Shown: in pieces, positions 56,642 through 64,000 of the stretch
Position numbering within the stretch: position 1 is the stretch's first letter
Layout of the letters: each line of letters opens with the position of its first letter
Assembly: GCF_003094615.1 (NCBI RefSeq)
Contig: NZ_QDKO01000021.1
Location: 119,766-183,765, forward strand
DNA from: Caulobacter radicis
Lineage (GTDB): Bacteria > Pseudomonadota > Alphaproteobacteria > Caulobacterales > Caulobacteraceae
DNA length: 64,000 bases
Direction: 5' to 3'
Notes under the pieces: generated by a model
The model's database searches: none
What the model was told of the DNA's origin: nothing
Seen by the model: the letters and a program-made list of their open reading frames with translations, nothing else
Made by a program: the position numbers and the translations under genes

Positions 56642-58111
56642 ATGTCGAAGAGCCGTCGGGCCGGTTTGCTGGCCGCTGCTTGCTGCATGGGTTTTCTGGC
56701 CTCGGCGGCTAGCGCCGAGACCCTGACCGATGCGGTCGCCCTGGCCTACCAGACCAATCCCACCATCCAGCAGCAGCGCGCCGTGCAGCGCGCCGCCGAC
56801 GAGGGCGTGGTCCAGGCCAAGACCGGCTTCAGGCCGACGGTGGGCCTGGACGGCTCGATCTCGGGATCGCGCACCGATCTGGCCCACCCCCGCACGACCC
56901 TGGTCGGCGGCCAGGTGGTCACCGGCGCCGACACCACCAAGTCCGCGTCCAGCAGCGCCACGCTTTCGCTGTCGCAGCCGCTCTACACCGGCGGCCAGGC
57001 CAGCGCCCGCCTGTCGGCCGCCGAAGCCGACGTGCTGGCCGGTCGCGAAGACCTGCGCGGCGTCGAGCAGGGCGTGCTGGCCAATGTCATCACCGCCTAT
57101 GTCGATGTCCGTCGCGGCCAGGAAAGCCTGCGCATCGCCCAGGAGAACGTCAGCGTCCTGACCCGCCAGCTGGACGAGTCGAACGCCCGCTTCGAGGTCG
57201 GCGAGATCACCCGCACCGACGTCGCCCAGTCCCAGGCCCGCCTGGCCGCCGCCAAGGCCAGCCTGTCGTCGTCGCAGGCCAATCTGGCCGTCGCCCGCGC
57301 CAACTACGCCCAGGTCGTCGGCCAGAACCCGACCGACCTCGCGCCCGAGCCGTCGCTGGCCGAGCTGCTGCCGGCCTCGGTCGAGCAGGCCTTCGACGCC
57401 GCCGAGGCCAACAATCCGACGGTCCAGGCCGCCCGCTACAGCGAGCGCGCGGCTTCGGCCCGCGTCGCCCAGGCCAAGTCGGCCTACCTGCCCACCGTCT
57501 CGGCCGGCGCCAGCCTCGGCTACTCGGCCAACGAGGTGAACGGCGAATACAAGCAGTTCGGCGAATACGACCGCGCCATCAGCGGCTCGGTCACCGCCCG
57601 GGTGCCGCTGTTCACCGGCGGCCTGAACGCCTCGAATGTCCGCAGCGCCAAGGAGCGCGAGAACGCCGCCCGCATCGCCGTCGAAGGCGCCAAGCGCAAC
57701 GTGGTCCAGCAGGTCTCGGCCGCCTGGAGCACGCTGCTGGCCGCCCGCGCCAACCTCGTCTCCAACGAGGAGCAGGTGAGGGCGACCAAGATCGCCTTCG
57801 AGGGCGTGCGCCAGGAGCAGCAGGTCGGCCTGCGCACCACGCTGGACGTGCTGAACGCCCAGCAGGAGCTGCGCGCCGCCGAACTGGCCCTCGTCACCGC
57901 CCGTCGCGACGAATACGTCGCCAGCGCCGGCGTGCTGCAGGCCATGGGCGCGCTGGACGTCGTCAAGCTGGCCCCGAGCGTCGAGCGCTACGATCCGAAG
58001 ACCTCGTACGATCGCGTGGTCAATTCGGGCTCGGTGCCGTGGGAGCCGCTGGTGCGGACCCTCGACAAGGTCGCCTCGCCGGCGATCGCGACCTCGTCCG
58101 ACGGCAAGTAA
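56642..58111 (+). CDS. tolC: TolC-family outer-membrane efflux/secretion channel
   Basis: A 489-residue TolC-type trimeric channel subunit. Residues 1-25 are a signal peptide ending ASA before ETLTDAV. The repeat structure is plain: two halves, each with a helix pair, LYTGGQASARLSAAEADVLAGRED and LFTGGLNASNVRSAKERENAARI, and the FEVGEITRTDVAQSQARLAAA segment. Such channels join type I secretion and drug efflux systems. Its place between a PCMT-like gene and popZ matches the Caulobacter arrangement. No ABC or membrane-fusion genes are adjacent. Confidence 0.94.
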   Translation: MSKSRRAGLLAAACCMGFLASAASAETLTDAVALAYQTNPTIQQQRAVQRAADEGVVQAKTGFRPTVGLDGSISGSRTDLAHPRTTLVGGQVVTGADTTKSASSSATLSLSQPLYTGGQASARLSAAEADVLAGREDLRGVEQGVLANVITAYVDVRRGQESLRIAQENVSVLTRQLDESNARFEVGEITRTDVAQSQARLAAAKASLSSSQANLAVARANYAQVVGQNPTDLAPEPSLAELLPASVEQAFDAAEANNPTVQAARYSERAASARVAQAKSAYLPTVSAGASLGYSANEVNGEYKQFGEYDRAISGSVTARVPLFTGGLNASNVRSAKERENAARIAVEGAKRNVVQQVSAAWSTLLAARANLVSNEEQVRATKIAFEGVRQEQQVGLRTTLDVLNAQQELRAAELALVTARRDEYVASAGVLQAMGALDVVKLAPSVERYDPKTSYDRVVNSGSVPWEPLVRTLDKVASPAIATSSDGK

Positions 58112-58130
58112 TCGCGTCCAACTTCAGGAC

Positions 58131-58220
58131 GAATCAACGCGGCGCGAATCCTTGGCTTGCTTAAGCCGTGCAAGTCTGCACCATCGGCGGCACGCGTCTT
58201 GCGAGACGTGCAAGGATTCG
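58131..58220. promoter_or_regulatory. Inverted repeat with GANTC sites in the popZ leader
   Basis: CGAATCCTTG at 58145-58154 and CAAGGATTCG at 58211-58220 are a perfect 10-base inverted repeat. Both arms contain GANTC (the CcrM methylation site); a third GAATC lies at 58131-58135. The repeat ends 27 bases before the popZ start. Confidence 0.5.
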
Positions 58221-58247
58221 TAGCCCCTTCAAGACGGCCCAGCCCAC

Positions 58248-58790
58248 ATGTCCGACCAGAGCTCCCAAGAACCGACGATGGAGGAGATCCTCGCCTCGAT
58301 CAGGCGGATCATCTCCGAAGACGACGCTCCGGCGGCCGAAGCGGCGCCGCCGCCCGCGCCCGAGCCGGTTCCCGAGCCCGAGCCGGTGATCGAGGACGAC
58401 GTCCTCGAGCTGACCGATCCGATCGAGCCGCCGGCCCCGGTCGAGACGCTCGGCGACCTCGACCTCTACACCCCGGAGCCCGAGCCGGAGCCGGCCTATG
58501 AGCCGCCCCCGCCGCCTCCGGAGCCCGCCTACACCCCGCCGCCGGTGTTCAACCGAGACGAAGTGGCCGAGACCCTGGTCGGCGACCACGCCGCGGGCCT
58601 GGCCGCCAGCGCCTTCGGCAGCCTGAGCTCGGCCCTGCTGATGCCGGCCAACGGCCGCACGCTGGAAGACGTCGTGCGCGAGCTGCTGCGCCCGCTGCTG
58701 AAAGAGTGGCTGGACCAGAACCTGCCGCGCATCGTCGAGAACAAGGTCGAGGAAGAGGTCCACCGGATCTCGCGCGGCCGCGGCGTATGA
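58248..58790 (+). CDS. popZ: Polar organizing protein PopZ
   Basis: A 180-residue PopZ, the scaffold that forms a polar network anchoring parS/ParB and cell-cycle proteins. The N-terminal helix QEPTMEEILASIRRIISED binds clients. A long acidic proline-rich region (about residues 26-105, many PEPEP runs) is disordered. The C-terminal helices (RTLEDVVRELLRPLLKEWL) drive oligomerisation. ATG 58248 gives the known MSDQS start. tolC-popZ-valS is the order known from Caulobacter. A large inverted repeat lies in the leader. Confidence 0.97.
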   Translation: MSDQSSQEPTMEEILASIRRIISEDDAPAAEAAPPPAPEPVPEPEPVIEDDVLELTDPIEPPAPVETLGDLDLYTPEPEPEPAYEPPPPPPEPAYTPPPVFNRDEVAETLVGDHAAGLAASAFGSLSSALLMPANGRTLEDVVRELLRPLLKEWLDQNLPRIVENKVEEEVHRISRGRGV

Positions 58791-58839
58791 CATCGGCGTC
58801 GCTCCGCTGCTGAGCGGAGTACGACGCCCGGACTTTGAG

Positions 58840-58867
58840 AAGGCGGTCGCGCTCGCGGCCGCCTTTT
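58840..58867 (+). terminator. Rho-independent terminator after popZ
   Basis: AAGGCGGTCGC pairs with GCGGCCGCCTT (one G-T pair) around GCTC, followed by TTTT. It lies 50 bases after the popZ stop and isolates popZ from valS. Confidence 0.8.
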
Positions 58868-58939
58868 CCCGTTCAAAATCCCCGATAATCCCGTCGCCCG
58901 GTTTCGCCGGGCGGCCGCAGATGGCATATCCCCTCCGCC

Positions 58940-61663
58940 ATGCTTGAAAAGACCTTCGATCCCAAAGCCGTCGAACCGCGCCTGTACGAAGCCTGGGAGG
59001 CCTCCGGGGCCTTCAAGCCGTCCGAGGATCCGAACGCCGAGCCGTTCGTGATCGTGATCCCGCCGCCGAACGTGACGGGGTCCTTGCACATCGGCCACGC
59101 GCTGAACAACACGCTGCAGGACGTGCTGACCCGCTTCCACCGCATGCGCGGCAAGGCCGCCCTGTGGCTGCCGGGCACCGACCACGCCGGCATCGCCACC
59201 CAGATGGTGGTCGAGCGGCAGCTGGCCGCCGCCGGCAATATCGGCCGCCGCGACATGGGCCGCGAGGCCTTCGTCGACAAGGTCTGGGAATGGAAGGCCG
59301 AAAGCGGCGGCGCCATCACCAACCAGCTGCGCCGCCTGGGCGCCAGCTGCGACTGGTCGCGCGAGCGCTTCACCCTGGACGAGGGCCTGTCGGCCGCCGT
59401 CCGGAAGGTCTTCGTCCAGCTGCACAAGCAGGGTCTGCTCTATCGCGACAAGCGCCTGGTCAACTGGGACCCGCAGTTCCAGACCGCCATCTCCGACCTC
59501 GAGGTCGAGCAGAAGGAGGTCGACGGCGCCTACTGGCACTTCGCCTATCCGCTGGCCGACGGCGTGACCTACCAGCACCCCGTCGAATTCGACGACGAGG
59601 GCAAGCCGACCCAATTCGAGACACGCGACTACATCGTCGTGGCCACCACCCGTCCCGAAACGATGCTGGGAGACACGGGCGTCGCCGTCCATCCGACCGA
59701 CGAGCGCTACAAGGACCTGGTCGGCAAGGACGTCGTCCTGCCGATCGTCGGCCGCCGCATCCCGATCGTCGCCGACGACTACGCCGACCCGACCAAGGGC
59801 TCGGGCGCGGTGAAGATCACCCCGGCGCACGACTTCAACGACTTCCAGGTCGGCAAGCGCGCCGGCCTGCCGTCGATCAACATCCTGACCCCGGAAGCCA
59901 AGCTCAACGACGCCGTCCCGGCCGAGTATCAGGGCATGGACCGCTTCGCCGCGCGCAAGGCCATCGTCGCCCGCGCCGAGGAAGAGGGCTGGCTGAAGGA
60001 GATCGAGAAGACCCGCCACATGGTCCCGCACGGCGACCGTTCGGGCGTGGTCATCGAGCCCTACCTGACCGACCAGTGGTACGTCGACGCCTACACCCTG
60101 GCCCAGCCGGCGCTGAAGGCGGTCGAGAACGGCGACACCGTCTTCGAGCCCAGGCACTGGGAAAAGACCTACTTCGAATGGCTGCGCAACATCGAGCCCT
60201 GGTGCGTCTCGCGCCAGCTCTGGTGGGGCCACCGCATCCCGGCCTGGTTCGGCCCGGAAGGCTCGATCTTCGTCGAGGAGACCGAGGAGGCCGCCTACGC
60301 CGCCGCCAAGGCCCAGTTCGGCGCCGACGTCGTCCTGAGCCAGGACGAAGACGTCCTCGACACCTGGTTCAGCTCGGCCCTGTGGCCGTTCTCGACCCTG
60401 GGCTGGCCGGAAAAGACCCCGGACGTCGCCCGCTTCTATCCGACCAGCACCCTGGTCACGGGCTTCGACATCATCTTCTTCTGGGTCGCCCGGATGATGA
60501 TGATGGGCATCCACTTCATGGACGAGGTTCCGTTCAAGCAGGTGTTCATCAACGCCCTCGTCCGTGACGAGAAGGGCGCCAAGATGAGCAAGTCCAAGGG
60601 CAACGTCATCGACCCGCTGGCCCTGATCGACGAGCTGGGCTGCGACGCCGTGCGCTTCACCCTGACGGCCATGTCGGGCCAGGCGCGCGACATCAAGCTG
60701 TCGAAGCAACGCATTGAAGGCTATCGCAACTTCGGCACCAAGCTGTGGAACGCCACGCGCTTCGCCCAGATGAACGGCTGCGTCCGCGTCGAGGGCTTCG
60801 ACCCGGCGTCGGTCACCCAGCCGCTCAACAAGTGGATCCGCGGCGAGGTCGTCAAGACGCTCGGCGAAATCACCAAGGCCTTCGAGGCCCCGGCCTTCGA
60901 CGAGGGCGCCAGCGCGCTCTACCGGTTCATCTGGAACGTCTTCTGCGACTGGTACCTGGAGCTGGCCAAGCCGGTGCTGAACGGCGAGGACGAGGCCGCC
61001 AAGGCCGAGACCCGCGCCATGACCGCCTGGGTGCTCGACCAGATCCTGATCCTGCTGCACCCGGTGATGCCGTTCATCACCGAGGAGCTGTGGGACAAGA
61101 CGGCCGAGGAGGGCGGTCCGGCTCGCGAGAGCATGCTGATCTCCACCTCGTGGCCGGAGCTGCCGGAAAGCTGGATCGACGCCGAGGCCGCCGCCGAGAT
61201 CGGCTGGCTGGTCGACACCGTCGGCGAGATCCGCTCGCTGCGCGCCGAGATGAACGTGCCGCCGTCGGCCAAGCCGGCCCTGGCCGTGGTCGGGGCGGGC
61301 GAGGGCACCCTGGGTCGCCTGGAGCGTCAGCGCGACCTGCTGGTCAGCCTGGCGCGCCTGGGCGAGGTCTCCATCGCCGAGGCCGCGCCCGCCGGCACGG
61401 CTCCGGTGGTGATGGGCGAAGCCACGGGCGCCCTCGGCGTCGCCGAGTTCATCGACGTCGCCGCCGAGAAGGCCCGCCTGACCAAGGAGATCGCTGGCCA
61501 CGTCGGCGAGATCGAAAAGACCGGCAAGAAGCTCGGCAACCCCGACTTCCTGGCCCGCGCCAAGCCCGAGGTCGTCGAGGAAAACCGCGAACGCCTGGCC
61601 GAAGCCGAAGCGGCCAAGGCCAAGCTGGAAGCCGCCCTCGGCCGCCTGGCGGCGATGGGGTGA
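58940..61663 (+). CDS. valS: Valyl-tRNA synthetase
   Basis: A 907-residue class I synthetase. The HIGH motif is at residues 50-53 ([10 protein letters not shown]), KMSKSKGN near 550, the editing domain with [17 protein letters not shown], and a C-terminal anticodon region ending in a coiled-coil arm (about 830-905, [18 protein letters not shown]). The length is normal for ValS with the coiled tail. It has its own promoter region after the popZ terminator and is followed by a family A repeat. Confidence 0.97.
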   Translation: MLEKTFDPKAVEPRLYEAWEASGAFKPSEDPNAEPFVIVIPPPNVTGSLHIGHALNNTLQDVLTRFHRMRGKAALWLPGTDHAGIATQMVVERQLAAAGNIGRRDMGREAFVDKVWEWKAESGGAITNQLRRLGASCDWSRERFTLDEGLSAAVRKVFVQLHKQGLLYRDKRLVNWDPQFQTAISDLEVEQKEVDGAYWHFAYPLADGVTYQHPVEFDDEGKPTQFETRDYIVVATTRPETMLGDTGVAVHPTDERYKDLVGKDVVLPIVGRRIPIVADDYADPTKGSGAVKITPAHDFNDFQVGKRAGLPSINILTPEAKLNDAVPAEYQGMDRFAARKAIVARAEEEGWLKEIEKTRHMVPHGDRSGVVIEPYLTDQWYVDAYTLAQPALKAVENGDTVFEPRHWEKTYFEWLRNIEPWCVSRQLWWGHRIPAWFGPEGSIFVEETEEAAYAAAKAQFGADVVLSQDEDVLDTWFSSALWPFSTLGWPEKTPDVARFYPTSTLVTGFDIIFFWVARMMMMGIHFMDEVPFKQVFINALVRDEKGAKMSKSKGNVIDPLALIDELGCDAVRFTLTAMSGQARDIKLSKQRIEGYRNFGTKLWNATRFAQMNGCVRVEGFDPASVTQPLNKWIRGEVVKTLGEITKAFEAPAFDEGASALYRFIWNVFCDWYLELAKPVLNGEDEAAKAETRAMTAWVLDQILILLHPVMPFITEELWDKTAEEGGPARESMLISTSWPELPESWIDAEAAAEIGWLVDTVGEIRSLRAEMNVPPSAKPALAVVGAGEGTLGRLERQRDLLVSLARLGEVSIAEAAPAGTAPVVMGEATGALGVAEFIDVAAEKARLTKEIAGHVGEIEKTGKKLGNPDFLARAKPEVVEENRERLAEAEAAKAKLEAALGRLAAMG

Positions 61664-61670
61664 TCAAAAT

Positions 61671-61788
61671 CCTCCCCCTGATGGGGGAGCTGGCCGCGAA
61701 GCGGTCGGAGGGGGAAGTGTCAGCGACGGCAGGGTCTTCCCCCTCCGTCGCCTGACGGCGCTGCCTCCCCCTTCAGGGGGAGGATCTC
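61671..61788. repeat. Family A palindromic element
   Basis: CCTCCCCCTGATGGGGGAG, then the hairpin GGCCGC-GAA-GCGGTC (61692-61706, one G-T pair), GGAGGGGGAAG, and on the far side CGTCGCCTGACGGCG and CCTCCCCCTTCAGGGGGAGG. It follows the valS stop directly. Confidence 0.8.
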
Positions 61789-61908
61789 TCCCAACTAAAC
61801 ATTGTTCCCCTATCGTCCAAACGACCGTTTACACCGGCCGTCCGGGCGTGCTTACTCGACGGAAACGCGCCGCTTGAACGAGCGCGATCGACACCGGGAG
61901 AGTAACGA

Positions 61909-63666
61909 ATGACCCAGGCCGCTCACGCGCCTAACCCTGTCCCATGGCCGGCCATGTCGGTGAAGCAGGCCTACGCCCTGATCACCGCCCCGGGCTCGGT
62001 CGGCGAGATGGAGGAGGTCGAGATCCGCGGCGTGCCGACGCGGACCTGGAAGAACCTTCCGCCCACGCTGCGCCACACGCTTCAGGTCGGCCGCACCCAC
62101 GGCGACAAGATCTATCTGGTCCACGAGGACGAGCGGGTCAGCTTCGAGGCCTTCTACCGCGCCGTCACCGCCTTCGCCGCCGAACTCGAGGCCAAGGGCG
62201 TCAGGAAGGGCGACCGGGTCGCCCTGATCATGCGCAACCTGCCCGAATGGCCGGTGGCCTTCTATGCGGGCCTGTCGATCGGCGCGATCCTCACCCCGCT
62301 GAACGCCTGGTGGACCGGGCCCGAGCTGGAATACGGCCTCACCGACTCCGGCGCCTCGGTGGCGGTGATGGACGTCGAGCGCTTCGAGCGCCTGGCCGAG
62401 CACTTCGACAACTGCCCCGAGCTCAAGCGCGTCTACGTCTCGCGCAGCAAGGAAGACATCGCCCACCCCTACGTCACGCGCCTGGAAAGCGTGATCGGCT
62501 GCCCCAATGACTGGATCAAGCTGGAGGAGCGCCCGCTCTCGACTGTCGAGCTGGGCCCGGAAGACGACGCGACGATCTTCTACACCTCCGGGACCACCGG
62601 AAAGCCCAAGGGGGCGCTGGCCACCCACCGGGCGGTCAACAGCAACATCTTCGCCGCCGCCGCCGCCTCGGCCCGCAGTTTCCTGCGCCGGGGCGAAGCG
62701 CCGCCCCAGCCCGATCCCAGCCTGCCGCAGAAGGGCGCGCTGATCTCGGTGCCGTTCTTCCACGCCACCGGCTGTTTCGCGGTGATGAACCCCTCGCTGT
62801 TCGGCGGGGCCAAGATGGCCATGATCCGCAAGTGGGATCCCGAAAAGGCCATGCAGCTGATCCAGGACGAGAAGCTGACCCAGATGGGCGGCGTGCCGAC
62901 CATCGCCTGGCAGATCATCGAGCATCCCAGCCGCGACAGGTACGACCTGTCCTCGCTCGAGGCCGTGGCCTATGGCGGCGCGCCTTCGGCGCCTGAACTT
63001 GTCCGCAAGATCAAGGAAATCTGGCCCAAATCCTCGCCCGGCAACGGCTGGGGCATGACCGAGACCTCGGCCACCGCCACTTCCAACTCGGCGGAAGACT
63101 ATGAGAACCGCCCCGAAAGCTGCGGCCCGGCCGTGCCGGTCACCGACCTGAAGATCATGACCCTGGAAGCTCCCTACGAGGAGCTGCCGATCGGTTCGGT
63201 GGGCGAGCTGTGGTGCAAGGGGCCGCAGGTGGTGAAGGGCTACTGGAACAAGCCCGAGGCCACGGCCCAGACCTTCATCGACGGCTGGGTGCGCACGGGT
63301 GATCTCGCCCGCCTCGACGAAGAGGGCTTCTGCTACATCATCGACCGGGCCAAGGACATGCTGATCCGCGGCGGCGAGAACATCTACTGCATCGAGGTCG
63401 AGAACGTCCTCTACGACCACCCGGCGGTGATGGACGCCGCCCTCGTCGGCGTCGAGCACAAGACCCTGGGCGAGGAGCCGGCGGCCGTCGTCACCCTCAA
63501 GCCCGGCGCGACCGCCACCGAAGACGAACTGCGCGCCTTCGTCGCGGACCGCCTGGCCGCCTTCAAGGTGCCCGTGAAGGTGATCTTCTGGCCCGAGACC
63601 CTGCCTCGCAACGCCAACGGCAAGATCCTGAAGACCGAACTGAAGAAGGTGTTCGTGACGGGGTGA
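61909..63666 (+). CDS. AMP-dependent acyl-CoA ligase
   Basis: A 585-residue ANL-family ligase that activates a carboxylate as an acyl-AMP and then a CoA ester. The P-loop-like YTSGTTGKPKGAL motif (near residue 225), GWGMTETSA and the YGGAP motif, TGDLARLDEEGF and the C-terminal domain ending NANGKILKTELKK (catalytic Lys) are intact. A fatty or branched acid substrate is likely, but the exact chain cannot be read. GGGAGAG precedes ATG 61909. It is monocistronic. Confidence 0.92.
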   Translation: MTQAAHAPNPVPWPAMSVKQAYALITAPGSVGEMEEVEIRGVPTRTWKNLPPTLRHTLQVGRTHGDKIYLVHEDERVSFEAFYRAVTAFAAELEAKGVRKGDRVALIMRNLPEWPVAFYAGLSIGAILTPLNAWWTGPELEYGLTDSGASVAVMDVERFERLAEHFDNCPELKRVYVSRSKEDIAHPYVTRLESVIGCPNDWIKLEERPLSTVELGPEDDATIFYTSGTTGKPKGALATHRAVNSNIFAAAAASARSFLRRGEAPPQPDPSLPQKGALISVPFFHATGCFAVMNPSLFGGAKMAMIRKWDPEKAMQLIQDEKLTQMGGVPTIAWQIIEHPSRDRYDLSSLEAVAYGGAPSAPELVRKIKEIWPKSSPGNGWGMTETSATATSNSAEDYENRPESCGPAVPVTDLKIMTLEAPYEELPIGSVGELWCKGPQVVKGYWNKPEATAQTFIDGWVRTGDLARLDEEGFCYIIDRAKDMLIRGGENIYCIEVENVLYDHPAVMDAALVGVEHKTLGEEPAAVVTLKPGATATEDELRAFVADRLAAFKVPVKVIFWPETLPRNANGKILKTELKKVFVTG

Positions 63667-63686
63667 CAGACCACGCCGCCAAGATC

Positions 63687-63735
63687 CTCCCCCTCTGGGG
63701 GAGGTGGCCCGAAGGGCCGGAGGGGGGGCATTCTC
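63687..63735. repeat. Partial family A palindromic element
   Basis: CCTCCCCCTCTGGGGGAGG and the hairpin GGCCC-GAA-GGGCC (63706-63718), followed by GGAGGGGGGC. No matching far side is seen; the next complete copy begins 76 bases later. Confidence 0.7.
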
Positions 63736-63811
63736 AGCTTCCGGTGCGCCGGCCGCCCCCCCACCAATACATCCGCCTCCCGCGCCCTCGTGGCGAGACG
63801 CTCAAGAGGAA

Positions 63812-63933
63812 CCTCCCCCTCTGGGGGAGGCGGCCGAAGGCCGGTGGGGGGAAGTTTTCAGCTTCCGGTGCGCCGGCCGGTTTCCCCACCCCCCCACCGA
63901 TCGCTGCGCGATCGCCTCCCCCACAGGGGGAGG
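63812..63933. repeat. Family A palindromic element
   Basis: CCTCCCCCTCTGGGGGAGG, the hairpin GGCC-GAA-GGCC, GGTGGGGGGAAGTTTTCAGC, a centre that differs from the copy at 39323, then GATCGCTGCGCGATCGC and CCTCCCCCACAGGGGGAGG (63915-63933). The last 67 bases of the window hold nothing recognised. Confidence 0.85.
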
Positions 63934-64000
63934 TTCCCTCGCGCACAGTCCATCCCCGCGAAATCCAAAGCAAACCCACACGAAATCAACAGCCTGCACA

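Noticed and set aside
58529..61501. 990-codon reverse-strand open frame opposite popZ and valS
   Set aside because: It runs antisense to two well-identified genes and shows no recognisable domain.

Overview
The window is high-G+C chromosomal DNA, about two thirds G+C by eye, from a Caulobacter-type alphaproteobacterium. The strongest taxonomic evidence is three Caulobacter cell-cycle regulators: a near-canonical PopZ (58248-58790) between a TolC-family gene and valS, a PopA-like degenerate GGDEF protein (40103-41419), and HdaA (37616-38347). No rRNA, prophage, CRISPR array, insertion sequence or defence island was recognised. The window is mostly core genome, with accessory interest in intergenic repeats, small regulatory sites and a few small uncharacterised genes.

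Layout. 1-3.4 kb: the tail of an unrecognised gene, a TonB-dependent receptor and a periplasmic peroxiredoxin. 3.5-9.9 kb: a fatty-acid and envelope cluster, fabD-fabG-acpP-fabF-mltG-yicC-gmk. 10.0-19 kb, reverse strand: two stand-alone receiver proteins and the outer-membrane biogenesis series lptF-lptG-lptD-surA-pdxA-rsmA, divergent from pepA-holC and an I78-type lipoprotein (19.2-21.5 kb). 21.8-25.2 kb: a secreted GH5 glycosidase, a repeat-rich 950-bp stretch and two small hypotheticals. 25.3-31.4 kb: an ABC-F ATPase, ndk, a GIY-YIG nuclease gene bracketed by palindromic repeats, purM/purN and rnd. 31.6-38.3 kb: a hybrid histidine kinase, then hdaA-ppk-ppx. 38.6-45.9 kb: an EcsC-family protein, a DsbA/FrnE-like protein, popA, a CaiB/AMACR-type gene, YihY, TusA-like, RsuA-like and RsmC-like genes. 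46-52.2 kb: a cysteine-hydrolase relative, DUF4424, tRNA-Ser, rlpA, and the coupled tmk-holB-tatD-MBL operon. 52.2-55.7 kb: a Cys-rich protein and an outer-membrane-like protein facing each other across two Fur-like palindromes, two tRNA-Asn copies and small hypotheticals. 55.8-63.7 kb: a PCMT-like protein, tolC, popZ, valS and an acyl-CoA ligase.

How the genes work together. The fab genes make acyl-ACP precursors. LptF, LptG and LptD belong to the LPS export bridge, and SurA chaperones outer-membrane proteins such as LptD, TolC and the TonB receptor. MltG and RlpA remodel peptidoglycan. HolB, HolC and Tmk serve replication, and HdaA shuts off DnaA after initiation. PopA links c-di-GMP to cell-cycle proteolysis, and PopZ organises the pole.

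The most unusual signals are non-coding. Several families of intergenic palindromic elements occur, one with covarying hairpin arms. A GIY-YIG gene sits between copies of one such palindrome, reminiscent of REP/RAYT systems. A tandem array of DnaA-box-like motifs lies upstream of hdaA, paired Fur-like boxes lie between two undescribed genes, and a CtrA-like site precedes an orphan terminator.
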